64,000 bases of DNA from Achromobacter sp. AONIH1 (GCF_002902905.1 NZ_CP026124.1:4340001-4404000); one strand, 5' to 3'; numbered from the stretch's first letter, positions 20,908 to 30,023 are shown. Notes: generated from the sequence alone by a model not told the origin. Numbers and translations: made by a program.

Positions 20908-21898
20908 TGCGCTGCTGTACCTGACGGAACGCGACGTGGTCTCGGTGCTGGACATGCGCCGCGCCATCGACGCGCTGCACGGCATGCTGGTGGCCCAGGG
21001 CCGCGACGAGGCCCGCAACCTGCCCAAGGCGCTGGCGACCTGGGGCGATGGCAGTTCGATGCACGCGCTGGGCTCGGTACAGACGGGCGAGGGCGGCTAC
21101 GCCGGCTTCAAGACCTGGGTCCATACCAAGGCGGGCGGCGGCTCGGTGTTCAGCCTGTTCGACGCCCGCACCGGATTCCTGCGCGCGGTGATCGAGGCGC
21201 GCGCGCTGGGCATGCTGCGCACCGCCGCGATCAGCGGCGTGGCCACCCGCGCCCTGGCGCCGCAAGACGCCAGCCGCGCCGCGCTGATCGGCACCGGACC
21301 GCAGGCCGTGACGCAGCTGGCGGCGCTGGCCGAAGTGCGCGAACTGCGGCGGGTGCGCGTGTACAGCCCCACGGCGGAAAAGCGCCGCGCCTTCGTCGCG
21401 GCGGCCTCGGCCCGATACGCCTTCGAGATCGAGGAGTCCCCCACGCTGGCGCACGCGCTGGCCGATGCCGAGATCGTGACCCTGATCACGCGCGCCGTCG
21501 AACCCTTCGTGGATGCGGCCCAGCTGGCCGACTGCCGCCACCTGAACGCGGTGGGCGCGATCTTGCCGGCCAAGGCCGAGTTCGCGCAGGACGTGTTCGA
21601 ACGCGCCGACCGCGTGGTGGTCGACGACCTGGAGAACGCCAGGCGCGGTTCGCGCGAGCTGCGCGAGCGCTACGGCGTCGATGCGCCGTCCTGGCCCGGC
21701 GTGTCGCGGCTGAGCGATGTGCTGGCGGCCGGCGAAACGCGCGCCCCGGATGCGCGGCTGACGCTGTTCAAGGGCATGGGCATGGGCCTGTCCGACCTGG
21801 CGATGGCCACGGTGGTGTACGAGCAGGCGCTGGCGCGCGGCCTGGGCGTGGCGCTGCCGCCGCAGACCCGCGAGAACCTGCTGCTGGCGCAGGGCTGA
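20900..21898 (+). CDS. Ornithine cyclodeaminase/mu-crystallin family enzyme
   Basis: 332 residues. Rossmann NAD(P)-binding motif ALIGTGPQAVTQLAAL lies mid-chain, preceded by GGGSVFSLFDARTGFLRAVIEARALGMLRTAAISGVAT, the hallmark of the family, and followed by NAVGAILPAKAEF. Relatives deaminate amino acids with a bound NAD or reduce imines. Finding one inside an aromatic ring-cleavage operon suggests that a pathway intermediate is an imine or enamine, that is, that the starting compound has an amino group. That is inference; no substrate can be read from the sequence. Confidence 0.85.
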   Translation: MADALLYLTERDVVSVLDMRRAIDALHGMLVAQGRDEARNLPKALATWGDGSSMHALGSVQTGEGGYAGFKTWVHTKAGGGSVFSLFDARTGFLRAVIEARALGMLRTAAISGVATRALAPQDASRAALIGTGPQAVTQLAALAEVRELRRVRVYSPTAEKRRAFVAAASARYAFEIEESPTLAHALADAEIVTLITRAVEPFVDAAQLADCRHLNAVGAILPAKAEFAQDVFERADRVVVDDLENARRGSRELRERYGVDAPSWPGVSRLSDVLAAGETRAPDARLTLFKGMGMGLSDLAMATVVYEQALARGLGVALPPQTRENLLLAQG

Positions 21899-21953
21899 CA
21901 CCAACATTCAATGAGACAGCCGGCGCGAGCGCCGGCGGCAACAGGAGACAAGC

Positions 21954-23054
21954 ATGTTCATCGACGTCAGCGGGGCCGCGCCCCGCGAACAGGACAAGTG
22001 GCCGTCCATCGTGATCCCCAAGGAGGCGATCGACCTGGAAATCGCCCGCCTGATCGACGCGCCCAAGCCGGACAACGGCCGCCGCGCCTCCCTCATCGTG
22101 CATCCGAACGCGCGCGCGCCCGGCCTGGGCCTGGCGCCGGGAACCGACGTGACCATCAACGTGGTCAACCCCGGCGAGCGCACCTGGAACCTGCGCAAGA
22201 ACTCCAACATGCTGGAGATCTGCATCAGCGGCGAGGGCGTGGCCACCGTGGCGGGCCGCGATATCCGCGCCGGCCGGTGGGACGTCTGGAACACGCCCGC
22301 CATGCAGGTGCATTCCTACCGCAACGAAGGCAAGGAACCGTGGGTGCGCCTGTCGTACTCCAACGCGCCGCTGCTGGAAAAGCTGGAGATCCATTACGTC
22401 GAGGAATTCGAGGGCGACGTGCCGCCGGCCGACGCCAACACCAAGCCGGTGCCGGCCCGCGCTCCGGGCGCCGCGCGCTCGCGCGACCTGGCGCTGCGCG
22501 AGCAGATCACGCCGGAAGGCGCCTGGCTGATGGGCTATGAGTGGCTGATCGATATCGACGTGCTGGAATCCAAGGCGCTGCACTGGCCCTGGGCCGAGGT
22601 CTCGCGTCACCTGCCGACGGTGGAAGACATCGCGCGCGGCTACAACGGCCGACGCCTGTTCGTGCTCTACAACCCGGCCACCGAGCGGCGCATCGGCACC
22701 ACGCACAGCTTCTTCGCCACCATTTCGTCCTCGCCGCCGGACAACCATCACGTGCCGCATCGCCACAGCTCGTCGGCCATCAACTACTACCTGCGCGGCA
22801 ACGGCTACAGCAAGGTCAGCGGCGAACGGCTGGACTGGAAGGCCGGCGACCTGATCCTGTCGGCGCCGGGCTGGGCCATGCACTCGCACCATTCCGGCAC
22901 CGAGACCACGTCCGCGCTGACCGTGCAGGACCATCCGCTGCAGATCGCCATGGAATCGCTGATCTGGCAGGAGCGCATGCAGGAGCCCATCCTGGCGCTG
23001 GGCAGCCAGAGCGGCTTCGAGAGCAACCGCGCGCAGCTGGCCGCCGCGTCCTGA
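21954..23054 (+). CDS. Double-cupin protein, gentisate/salicylate 1,2-dioxygenase-like
   Basis: 366 residues with two cupin domains. The first (about 60-130) includes RTWNLRKNSNMLEICISGEGVATVAGRDIRAGRWDVWNTPAM. The second (about 255-330) holds metal-type histidines HHVPHRHSSSAINYYLRGNGYSKVSGE and GWAMHSHHSGTE, resembling the gentisate 1,2-dioxygenase group, which opens hydroxybenzoate rings with Fe(II) and O2 without a catechol. It is somewhat divergent from classical gentisate dioxygenases, so the ring substrate may be an aminated or substituted salicylate. It stands between the deaminase-like gene and the Rieske oxygenase genes. Confidence 0.75.
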   Translation: MFIDVSGAAPREQDKWPSIVIPKEAIDLEIARLIDAPKPDNGRRASLIVHPNARAPGLGLAPGTDVTINVVNPGERTWNLRKNSNMLEICISGEGVATVAGRDIRAGRWDVWNTPAMQVHSYRNEGKEPWVRLSYSNAPLLEKLEIHYVEEFEGDVPPADANTKPVPARAPGAARSRDLALREQITPEGAWLMGYEWLIDIDVLESKALHWPWAEVSRHLPTVEDIARGYNGRRLFVLYNPATERRIGTTHSFFATISSSPPDNHHVPHRHSSSAINYYLRGNGYSKVSGERLDWKAGDLILSAPGWAMHSHHSGTETTSALTVQDHPLQIAMESLIWQERMQEPILALGSQSGFESNRAQLAAAS

Positions 23055-23076
23055 GCGCCGCCGCGCCGACACCGAC

Positions 23077-23586
23077 ATGAACCCTGGATCCGACATGACC
23101 CTGACCGAGCTTTCCGACGCCCCGGCGCTGCGCGCGCGCCTGCGGGATTTCTATGAAGACTACGCCCACTGCCTGGACGAGGACCGGCTGGAGCAATGGC
23201 CCGACTTCTTCACCGAGGACTGCCATTACCGCGTGCTCTCGCGCGAGAACCACGACGCCGGCCTGCCGCTGGGGCTGATCTATTGCATGAACAAGAACAT
23301 GGTGCGCGACCGGGTCACCGCGCTGCGCGAGACCACCATGTTCGAGCCGCGCGCGCTGCGCCACTTCATCAGCGGCGTGCGCGTGACCGAGGTCGATGGC
23401 GACCGCATCGTCGCGCAGGCCAATTTCGCGGTGATGGAGTCGCTGTCCGACCGCGAGCCCACGCTGAACATGGTCGGCCGCTACCTGGACGAGCTGCGCG
23501 TGACGCCGCAGGGGCTGGCGTTCAGCCGCCGCGACTGCGTCTACGACAACTACCGCGTGCGCACCTCGCTCATCGTCCCCATCTGA
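23077..23586 (+). CDS. Aromatic ring-hydroxylating dioxygenase, small (beta) subunit
   Basis: 169 residues, the size and fold (NTF2-like cone) of oxygenase beta subunits: LRDFYEDYAHCLDEDRLEQWPDFFTEDCHYRVLSRENHDAGLPLGLIYC, then MVRDRVTAL and RRDCVYDNYRVRTSLIVPI at the end. It builds the hexamer with the alpha subunit encoded 22 bases downstream. The second in-frame ATG (23095) is an alternative start. Beta before alpha is an unusual order for dioxygenase operons. Confidence 0.88.
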   Translation: MNPGSDMTLTELSDAPALRARLRDFYEDYAHCLDEDRLEQWPDFFTEDCHYRVLSRENHDAGLPLGLIYCMNKNMVRDRVTALRETTMFEPRALRHFISGVRVTEVDGDRIVAQANFAVMESLSDREPTLNMVGRYLDELRVTPQGLAFSRRDCVYDNYRVRTSLIVPI

Positions 23587-23608
23587 ATCCGCCGCAAGGA
23601 AATCCGTC

Positions 23609-24880
23609 ATGACCTGTCCCGACGCCGCCACGCGGCAAGAAGCGCCCGCCGCGGCCCCCGTCCATATCGAGCGCCGCTGGCCCAAGGAAGGCTATACGCG
23701 CATCCCCAACTGGGTCTACACCGATCCGGCCATCTTCCAGAAGGAGATGGACGTGTTCTTCGGCGGCAAGACCTGGAACTACGTGGGCCTGGAATGCGAA
23801 GTGCCCGAGACCGGCTGCTTCAAGCGCAACTGGATCGGCAACCGTCCCGTCATCATGGTGCGCGGTGAAAACGGTGATATCCACGTGCTGGAGAACCGCT
23901 GCGCCCATCGCGGCGCGCAGATCTGCTGGCAGAACACCGGCAAGGTGGCCGATTTCACCTGCCCGTACCACCAATGGAACTATGACCTGGAAGGCAATCT
24001 GCAGGGCGTGCCGTTCCGGCGCGGCGCGCTGGGCAAGGGCGGCATGCCGCGCGACTTCGATCCCAAGCAGAACGGCATCCGCAAGCTGCGCAGCGTCAAT
24101 CGCGGCGGCTCGGTCTGGGCCACCTTCGCCGAGGACGCGCCCAGCTTCGAGGACTACTGCGGTCCGGAAGTGCTGGCGGAGATCGATCACATGCTGCCGG
24201 GCAAGCCGCTCAAGCTGCTGGGCTACAGCCGCCAGCTGATCCCCAGCAACTGGAAGATGTACCTGGAGAACCTGAAGGATCCGTACCACGCGACCCTGCT
24301 GCACACCTTCTACATCACCTTCGGCCTGTGGCGCGCGGATTCCAAGTCCGAGTGCATTCCGACCGGCGGCGGCGCGCACAGCGTGATGGTGTCGCACAAC
24401 GAAGGCAAGAAGAAGACCGAGGCCACCACCGAGATGAGCCGCTTCCGCGAGGACCTGGAGCTGCTGGACCTGGAGACGGTCACGCCGCGCGCCGAGTTCA
24501 ATCGCGGACGCGTCGGCGGCGCCTGGGTGTTCCCGGCGGCGCAGTTCGGCATCCAGGCCAATTCGCTCAAGACGCGCCACGTCATTCCGCGCAGCCCCAC
24601 CGAGCACGAGCTGGTGTTCACCTACTACGGCTACGAGGACGACGACGAGGAAATGACGCGCCTGCGCCTGAAGCACGCCAACCTGCTGGGGCCGGCCGGC
24701 TTCGTGTCCATGGACGACAGCGAGATGCTGAACCAGGTGCAGATCGGCGTCACCGGCTACCCGGAAGCGCGCGGCATCGTCGAAATGGGCGGCCGCGACA
24801 CCGAGCCGGCCGACTACATGGTGACCGAGGTGCTGATCCGTTCGTTCTACGACTACTACCGCAAGGCGATGGGGCTGTGA
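23609..24880 (+). CDS. Aromatic ring-hydroxylating oxygenase, large (alpha) subunit
   Basis: 423 residues. Rieske ligands C98-x-H100 and C118-x2-H121; mononuclear iron site with D224, H227 and H232 in NLKDPYHATLLHTF. The sequence around GVPFRRGALGKGGMPRDFD, LLHTFYITFGLWRADSKSE and LKHANLLGPAGFVSMDDSEM strongly recalls salicylate 5-hydroxylase (NagG) and anthranilate dioxygenase (AndAc) large subunits, so a benzoate bearing an ortho hydroxy or amino group is the likely substrate. Electrons come from the ferredoxin and reductase encoded immediately downstream. Confidence 0.9.
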   Translation: MTCPDAATRQEAPAAAPVHIERRWPKEGYTRIPNWVYTDPAIFQKEMDVFFGGKTWNYVGLECEVPETGCFKRNWIGNRPVIMVRGENGDIHVLENRCAHRGAQICWQNTGKVADFTCPYHQWNYDLEGNLQGVPFRRGALGKGGMPRDFDPKQNGIRKLRSVNRGGSVWATFAEDAPSFEDYCGPEVLAEIDHMLPGKPLKLLGYSRQLIPSNWKMYLENLKDPYHATLLHTFYITFGLWRADSKSECIPTGGGAHSVMVSHNEGKKKTEATTEMSRFREDLELLDLETVTPRAEFNRGRVGGAWVFPAAQFGIQANSLKTRHVIPRSPTEHELVFTYYGYEDDDEEMTRLRLKHANLLGPAGFVSMDDSEMLNQVQIGVTGYPEARGIVEMGGRDTEPADYMVTEVLIRSFYDYYRKAMGL

Positions 24881-24882
24881 GC

Positions 24883-25203
24883 ATGGAAACCTGGAAACGC
24901 GTGGCCCAAGTGGGCGATATCTCGCCCGACACCAATACCCTGCGCGTCGTGCTGGACGGCGAGGGTGTCTGTCTCTATGACTTGCAAGGCGAGATCTGCG
25001 CCACGCAGGACCGCTGCCCGCATGGCAACGCCAGCCTGGCCGACGGCTACCTCGAGGACGGCACCATCGAATGCCCGCTGCACCAGGGCGTGTTCGACAT
25101 CCGCAGCGGCAAGCCGAAATGCCCGCCCGTCACGACCGACCTGCGCCGCTACGAGGTGAAGGTGGACGGCGATGTCATCTACCTGAAGGCGGAAGCCGCG
25201 TGA
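24883..25203 (+). CDS. Rieske-type ferredoxin of the ring oxygenase
   Basis: 106 residues, METWKRVAQV... Rieske motifs C45-x-H47 (DRCPHGNASL) and C64-x2-H67 (IECPLHQGVFD). It carries electrons from the reductase to the oxygenase. It starts 2 bases after the alpha-subunit stop (a GTG at 24877 overlapping that stop is an alternative), and its stop overlaps the reductase start. Confidence 0.92.
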   Translation: METWKRVAQVGDISPDTNTLRVVLDGEGVCLYDLQGEICATQDRCPHGNASLADGYLEDGTIECPLHQGVFDIRSGKPKCPPVTTDLRRYEVKVDGDVIYLKAEAA

Positions 25204-26426
25204 ACGCCGGCGCCATCGTCATCGTCGGCGCCGGCCAGGCGGGCGGCTGGGCCGCCACCACGCTGCGCGACCGCGGCTACGACGGCCGCATCGTGCTGCT
25301 GGGCGACGAGCCGCACGCGCCCTACGAACGGCCGCCGCTGAGCAAGGCGGTGCTGTCCGGCCAGGCCCTGGCGGAAAGCACCGAGCTGTTCGCCGCGCGC
25401 AAGCTGGAGTCGATGGGCATCGAGTTCGAGTCCGGCGTCGCGGCGCTGCGGCTGCGTCTGGCGGACAAGCGGGTCGATACGTCGGACGGGCGGGCGCTGG
25501 CCTACGACAAGCTGATCCTCTGCACCGGCGGCCGGCCCACGGTGCCGGCGCTGCCGGGCGTGGACCATGACGGCGTGCATGTGCTGCGCACGCGGGCCGA
25601 CGCCGAACGGCTGCGCGCCCGGCTGGGCCCCGACCGGCATGTGCTGATCGTGGGCGGCGGCTGGATCGGGCTGGAGGTTGCCGCCACGGCGCGCCAGTCC
25701 GGCAGCAAGGTCACGGTGCTGGAGCGCGAGGCGCGGCTGTGCGCGCGCAGCGTGCAGCCGGGCGTGTCGGCGCATCTGGCGACGCTGCACGCGGCCAACG
25801 GCGTGGCGCTGCGGCTGAACGCCGGCCTGCGCGCCGTGGGCGGATCGGCCGACGGCCGGCCCGTGGCGGAGCTGGCGGATGGCTCCTCGATCGCCGCCGA
25901 CGCGATCGTGCTGGGCGTGGGCCTCACGCCCAACGATGCGCTGGCGCGCGACGCCGGCATTGCCTGCGATCGCGGCGTGCTGGTGGACGAGCGTTGCCGC
26001 ACGTCGGCACCGGACGTATACGCGGCCGGCGATGTGGCCGTGTCCGCGCGGCCCGGCGGCGGCCGCTTGCGGCTGGAGTCCTGGCAGAACGCGCAGGATC
26101 AGGGCACGGCGGCGGCGCTGTCGGCGCTGGGCCTGGGCGAAGCGTATCGGCCGACCGGCGCGGTCTGGTCGGAGCAATACGACGCCATGGTGCAGATCGT
26201 CGGCTTTCCGGCGCTGGCGGCCAGCGAGGTGCTGCGGCCGCAGGCGGATGCCCGCGCGCTGCTGTCGGTGGCGCTGGATGCGGAAGGCCGCGCCGTGGCG
26301 GGCGTGACAGTGAACGCGGCGCGCGAACTGCGCCAGCTGCGTAAATGGATCGCGCAGGGCGCGGTGCTGGATCCGGCGCTGCTGCGCCGGTCCGATGCGC
26401 CGCTGGCCAGCGCCCAGATCGGATGA
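25200..26426 (+). CDS. FAD-dependent ferredoxin reductase of the ring oxygenase
   Basis: 408 residues with two dinucleotide folds: FAD site IVIVGAGQAGGWAATTLRD at the N-terminus and NAD site HVLIVGGGWIGLEVAATARQ mid-chain, plus PYERPPLSK and the C-terminal VYAAGDVAV, all typical of BphA4/AndAa-type reductases. The start is GTG at 25200, whose TGA overlaps the ferredoxin stop (GTGA). It completes a three-component oxygenase. Confidence 0.92.
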   Translation: MNAGAIVIVGAGQAGGWAATTLRDRGYDGRIVLLGDEPHAPYERPPLSKAVLSGQALAESTELFAARKLESMGIEFESGVAALRLRLADKRVDTSDGRALAYDKLILCTGGRPTVPALPGVDHDGVHVLRTRADAERLRARLGPDRHVLIVGGGWIGLEVAATARQSGSKVTVLEREARLCARSVQPGVSAHLATLHAANGVALRLNAGLRAVGGSADGRPVAELADGSSIAADAIVLGVGLTPNDALARDAGIACDRGVLVDERCRTSAPDVYAAGDVAVSARPGGGRLRLESWQNAQDQGTAAALSALGLGEAYRPTGAVWSEQYDAMVQIVGFPALAASEVLRPQADARALLSVALDAEGRAVAGVTVNAARELRQLRKWIAQGAVLDPALLRRSDAPLASAQIG

Positions 26427-26458
26427 TGGCGACCCCGGAACCGGGCAAGGAGCATGCA

Positions 26459-26872
26459 ATGGAACTTGAACACCTGCTTACCAAGGCCGCCTGCGAAGAA
26501 ACCGTGCTGGCGTTTTTCCATGCGCTGGACACGCGCCGGCACGAAGCCGCCGCCGCGCTGATGACCGAAGACGGCTGCTGGGAACGGCAAGGACGGCTGC
26601 TGTCCGGCCGCGAGCAGATCCTGGACGCGCTCAATGGCCGCGCGCCGGATCGCGCCACCTGCCATGTCGTGACCAATCTGCGGCTGGCCACGCTGGACGG
26701 ATCGCGGGCCACGGTCGCCTATTTCCTGACCGCCTATGAGAGCCGGCCGACGGAGCAGGGCGGGGCGCCACGGCTGGTCGCGATCCGCGAATGCCAGGAC
26801 ACGCTGGTGGCCACCGCGCAGGGCTGGCGGCTGCAGGACAAGCGCAGCCGCCGCCATCTGCCGCCCGAATGA
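26459..26872 (+). CDS. NTF2-like (SnoaL-type) protein
   Basis: 137 residues, MELEHLLTKAACEETVLAFFHALDTRRHEAAAALMTEDGCWERQG.., a nuclear-transport-factor-2-like cone domain. AAGGAG lies just before the ATG. Related domains form oxygenase beta subunits, ketosteroid isomerases and cyclases, so it may handle an unstable ring-cleavage intermediate or be a second small subunit. No catalytic residues can be assigned. Confidence 0.75.
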   Translation: MELEHLLTKAACEETVLAFFHALDTRRHEAAAALMTEDGCWERQGRLLSGREQILDALNGRAPDRATCHVVTNLRLATLDGSRATVAYFLTAYESRPTEQGGAPRLVAIRECQDTLVATAQGWRLQDKRSRRHLPPE

Positions 26873-26954
26873 GCGCCGGATGTCGAGCCTCAGGCACTGA
26901 ATCGCAGCTATCGAATCACAGCCCCCGAATTCCAATCATCCCGGAGAACCTTCC

Positions 26955-27755
26955 ATGGATTCCGCCACCATCAAGGCGCTGGCGCAGCGCCTGGACCAGG
27001 CCGAGCGCGGCCGCAGCCAGGTGCGCCAGCTGTCGCTGGACCATCCCGACATCACCATCGCCGACGCCTACGCCATCCAGCGTGAATGGGTGGCCTCCAA
27101 GATCGCGGCGGGCCGGCGGCTGGTCGGCCACAAGATCGGCCTGACCTCGCGCGCCATGCAGCTGTCGTCGCAGATCGACGAGCCGGACTACGGCGCGCTG
27201 CTGGACGACATGCTGTACGGCGACGGCGCCGAGATCCCGCGCGACCGCTACATCGTGCCGCGCGTCGAGGTGGAACTGGCCTTTATCCTGGAGCGCCGCC
27301 TGCAAGGGCCGGACGTGACGCTGTTCGACGTGCTGGACGCCGTGCGCTACGTGATTCCCGCGCTGGAAATCATCGACGCGCGCTCGCACCAGATCGATCC
27401 CGACACCAAGCGCCTGCGCAAGGTCTTCGACACCATCGCCGACAACGCGGCCAACGCCGGCGTGGTCATGGGCGGCCGCCCTGTGCGGGTCGGCGACACC
27501 GACCTGCGCTGGGTCGGCGCCATGATGTCGCGCAACGCCGTGATCGAAGAGACCGGCCTGGCGGCCGGCGTGCTGAATCATCCGGCCAACGGCGTGGTCT
27601 GGCTGGCCAACAAGCTGGCCGAGCACGATGTGGCGCTGGAGGCCGGGCAGATCATCCTGAGCGGCTCCTTCACGCGGCCGGTCTACGCCGAGCGCGGCGA
27701 CACCTTCCACGTCGACTACGGCGCGCTGGGCGCCGTCAGCTGCCGTTTCGTCTGA
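26955..27755 (+). CDS. 2-oxo-hept-3-ene-1,7-dioate hydratase-like enzyme (HpaH/MhpD family)
   Basis: 266 residues closely matching the hydratase family of meta-cleavage pathways: [30 protein letters not shown], the metal-binding stretch [16 protein letters not shown] and [41 protein letters not shown]. These enzymes hydrate 2-oxo-enoic diacids before aldol cleavage. With an FAH-family enzyme and a cupin ring-cleaver in the same operon it suggests a C7 2-oxo-diacid intermediate, as formed by direct 1,2-cleavage of salicylates. Confidence 0.9.
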   Translation: MDSATIKALAQRLDQAERGRSQVRQLSLDHPDITIADAYAIQREWVASKIAAGRRLVGHKIGLTSRAMQLSSQIDEPDYGALLDDMLYGDGAEIPRDRYIVPRVEVELAFILERRLQGPDVTLFDVLDAVRYVIPALEIIDARSHQIDPDTKRLRKVFDTIADNAANAGVVMGGRPVRVGDTDLRWVGAMMSRNAVIEETGLAAGVLNHPANGVVWLANKLAEHDVALEAGQIILSGSFTRPVYAERGDTFHVDYGALGAVSCRFV

Positions 27756-27844
27756 GGAAAGCCGGATCCAGGAATACCCGCAGCAACCCGCGCGCCACAT
27801 ATCCACTACACAGGGCGCGCGCTACCATTGAACAGGAGACAAAC

Positions 27845-28825
27845 TTGAAACCCTACAAGAGCTTGATCGGAACGGTCGCCGCCGCCTGCGCGTCGCTGGC
27901 GTTCTGTACGGCCCAGGCCGAGCCGGCCTGGCCCACCCACGCCATCACCCTGGTGGTGCCCTTCGCGGCCGGCGGCGGCGGCGACACGCTGGCGCGGCTG
28001 ATGGCCGAACCGCTGGGACGCGAGCTGGGCCAGACCATCATCGTGGAAAACCGGCCGGGCGCCGGCGGCAATATCGGCACGTCCATCGCCGCGCGCGCCA
28101 ATCCCGACGGCTACACGCTGGCATATGGCACCAACGGCACGCAGGCCACCAATCACTGGCTTTACAAGAGTCCTGGCTACGCGCCGGGCGACTTCGAGCC
28201 GGTGTCGCGCTTCACCATCATCGCCGCGGCCCTGGTGGTGAACAGCGCCGATGAACGCTTCAAGACCCTGGAGCAGCTGATCGCCTACGCCAAGTCGCGT
28301 CCGGGCGAACTGACCTGCGGCTCGGCCGGCAACGGCACCTCGTCGCACCTGGCCTGTGAACTGCTCAACCAGATGGCGGGCATCAAGGTCATGCACATCC
28401 CGTACAAGGGCGGCGGCGCGGCCATGACCGACCTGCTGGGCGGCCGCATCTCGTTCATGATCGACGTGATGCCCAACGTCTCGGGCCAGATCGCCGCCGG
28501 CAAGCTGCGCGCGCTGGGTGTGACCACGCCGGAACGGGTGGCGTCCAATCCGGACATTCCCACCGTCAGCGAGGCGGGCGTGAAAGGCTACGAGTTCTAC
28601 GCCTGGGACGGCCTGTACGCGCCCAAGGGCACGCCGGTCGCCGTGCTGGACAAGCTCAACGCCGCCCTCAACCAGGTGCTGCAGAAGCCCGAGGTGCGCA
28701 AGATGCTGGAATCGCGCGGCGCCATTCCGTCGCCGACCACGCGGGCCGGCCTGAAGGACTTCGGCGCCGAGGAATACGAGCGGCTGGGCAAGGTGGTGAA
28801 GACCGCCGGCGCGTCGATCGACTGA
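27845..28825 (+). CDS. Tripartite tricarboxylate transporter substrate-binding protein (Bug/TctC)
   Basis: 326 residues. Signal peptide of about 25 residues (KPYKSLIGTVAAACASLAF..TAQA), then the Bug fold: WPTHAITLVVPFAAGGGGDTLARLMAEPL, the IIVENRPGAGGNIGT phosphate-loop-like signature, and GSAGNGTSSHLACELLN. It binds an organic acid in the periplasm for uptake. Start is TTG at 27845, with AGGAG six bases upstream and no ATG in place. It closes the operon, so it may present the aromatic substrate. No membrane subunits (TctA/TctB) are nearby, as is usual for Bug expansions in this bacterial family. Confidence 0.9.
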   Translation: MKPYKSLIGTVAAACASLAFCTAQAEPAWPTHAITLVVPFAAGGGGDTLARLMAEPLGRELGQTIIVENRPGAGGNIGTSIAARANPDGYTLAYGTNGTQATNHWLYKSPGYAPGDFEPVSRFTIIAAALVVNSADERFKTLEQLIAYAKSRPGELTCGSAGNGTSSHLACELLNQMAGIKVMHIPYKGGGAAMTDLLGGRISFMIDVMPNVSGQIAAGKLRALGVTTPERVASNPDIPTVSEAGVKGYEFYAWDGLYAPKGTPVAVLDKLNAALNQVLQKPEVRKMLESRGAIPSPTTRAGLKDFGAEEYERLGKVVKTAGASID

Positions 28826-28836
28826 GCGGGGCCAGG

Positions 28837-28864
28837 GCAGGCGGTGCGCAAGCGGACCGCCTGC
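28837..28864 (+). terminator. Hairpin ending the catabolic operon
   Basis: GCAGGCGGT (28837-28845) and ACCGCCTGC (28856-28864) form a 9-bp stem, 11 bases after the Bug gene stop and 16 bases before the end of the convergent gene. An alternative pairing GTGCGCA/TGCGCAC exists. No T-run. Confidence 0.45.
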
Positions 28865-28880
28865 GCACTGCGCGACCGGA

Positions 28881-29918
28881 TCAGCCCAGCATCCGCAGCG
28901 CCATGGCGACGAGCCACTGCGCGTCGGCGGGCCTGGCATGCTCGCGGGCCTGCGAGTCGGCGCCCACCGCCACGAAAGGCGCCCGCACATGGGCGCCGAT
29001 CTGGCCGGCGATGGGCTGGTGGTAGTCCGTGACCGCGAGCACGGGGCGCGCATCGCCGTTCAGGCAGGCGTCCAGATGCGAGGTCCGGGGCGTCATCAGG
29101 GGGTTGAGCCCGTTCCAGCGGTCGGCGGCGCCGGCGTCGCGCGCCAGGCGCGTATAGCTGGGGCAGCTCCAGATCTCGCTGTCTATGCCCCAGTCACGGC
29201 GCAGCCACCCGGCCGCCTGGATCACGCGCGACAAGGCCTTGCCCGCGCCGCACAGCCGGATCCGCGCGTCGGCCGACGCCGGGCCGATGCGGTACATCCC
29301 GCGCCAAGCGGCTTGCGCGTCCGGCTCGCTGAGCGGATCCGCGCCCGCGTCATCGCCATGCAGCGTCAGGTAGCAGCAGCCGGCGTCACCATCCACATAC
29401 AGGGCTTGCAGCGCGCCCCGCAGGATCGCGCGGGCCTCGTCGGCCGATGCCGGGTCATACGGCGTGCAGGGCAGGTAGGCATTGAGCCAGACCGGCACAT
29501 CGGGCATCACGCCCTTGGTCCAGCGCGACGGCGTGGTTTCCGCCAGGTTCAGGATGATGCCGCGATCCTGCGTTTCCCAGCAGGCCGCGCGCAGCGCGCT
29601 GGCGGCGCTGGCGCGCAAAAAATACAGCAGCGGTTTTTCATGGCCTGGCTCCGCGCCGCCGAAGCGCAGCGGCCAGGCCGCCGCGAGGCCCGCGTCGGGC
29701 ACATCGTCCGCGCCGGGGCCCTTGACCAGCGACAGGTGGCTGGCGTCCCCGGCTTCCGCGAGCAGCGTGCGCGCCAGTCCCCGAGCCATCGCGGCCGGCG
29801 ACTCCCGTGCTTGATGCGCCGCGCCGGAACGGCGGGCGGCCATGCGCGCCAGGCACGCCTGTGCGGCGGCGCGGGTGCTGGCCGAAGGTCGGGGCCCATT
29901 GTGCGTGTGGCTGGACAT
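28881..29918 (-). CDS. Stand-alone C-terminal part of a pyruvate dehydrogenase E1 (AceE)-like protein
   Basis: 345 residues. From about residue 80 it follows the second half of homodimeric AceE: FGGAEPGHEKPLLYFLRASAASALRAAC, DVPVWLNAYLPCTPYDPASADEARAILRGALQALY, then the C-terminal transketolase-like domain GAGKALSRVIQAAGWLRRDWGIDSEIWSCPSYTRLARDAGAADRWN, VLAVTDYHQPIAGQIGAHV and VAVGADSQAREHARPA. Full AceE is near 890 residues and binds thiamine pyrophosphate in the part missing here. It has its own start and no frameshift is evident, so it is either a degraded paralogue or a domain with a new role. Divergent from the GST gene. Confidence 0.65.
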   Translation of the reverse strand: MSSHTHNGPRPSASTRAAAQACLARMAARRSGAAHQARESPAAMARGLARTLLAEAGDASHLSLVKGPGADDVPDAGLAAAWPLRFGGAEPGHEKPLLYFLRASAASALRAACWETQDRGIILNLAETTPSRWTKGVMPDVPVWLNAYLPCTPYDPASADEARAILRGALQALYVDGDAGCCYLTLHGDDAGADPLSEPDAQAAWRGMYRIGPASADARIRLCGAGKALSRVIQAAGWLRRDWGIDSEIWSCPSYTRLARDAGAADRWNGLNPLMTPRTSHLDACLNGDARPVLAVTDYHQPIAGQIGAHVRAPFVAVGADSQAREHARPADAQWLVAMALRMLG

Positions 29919-30023
29919 GTGTGTTTGCTCGGCGGATGCACACGGCGGTGCGTGCTTTGATTAGAATTGCATTTGCAACTATTGTAGCGGCAAGTATTTC
30001 ACGCAATCAAACCGGAGCGCGCC

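Noticed and set aside
28837..28868. Attachment site or IS-like inverted repeat after the Bug gene
   Set aside because: The symmetry is a simple hairpin; there are no flanking direct repeats or transposase.
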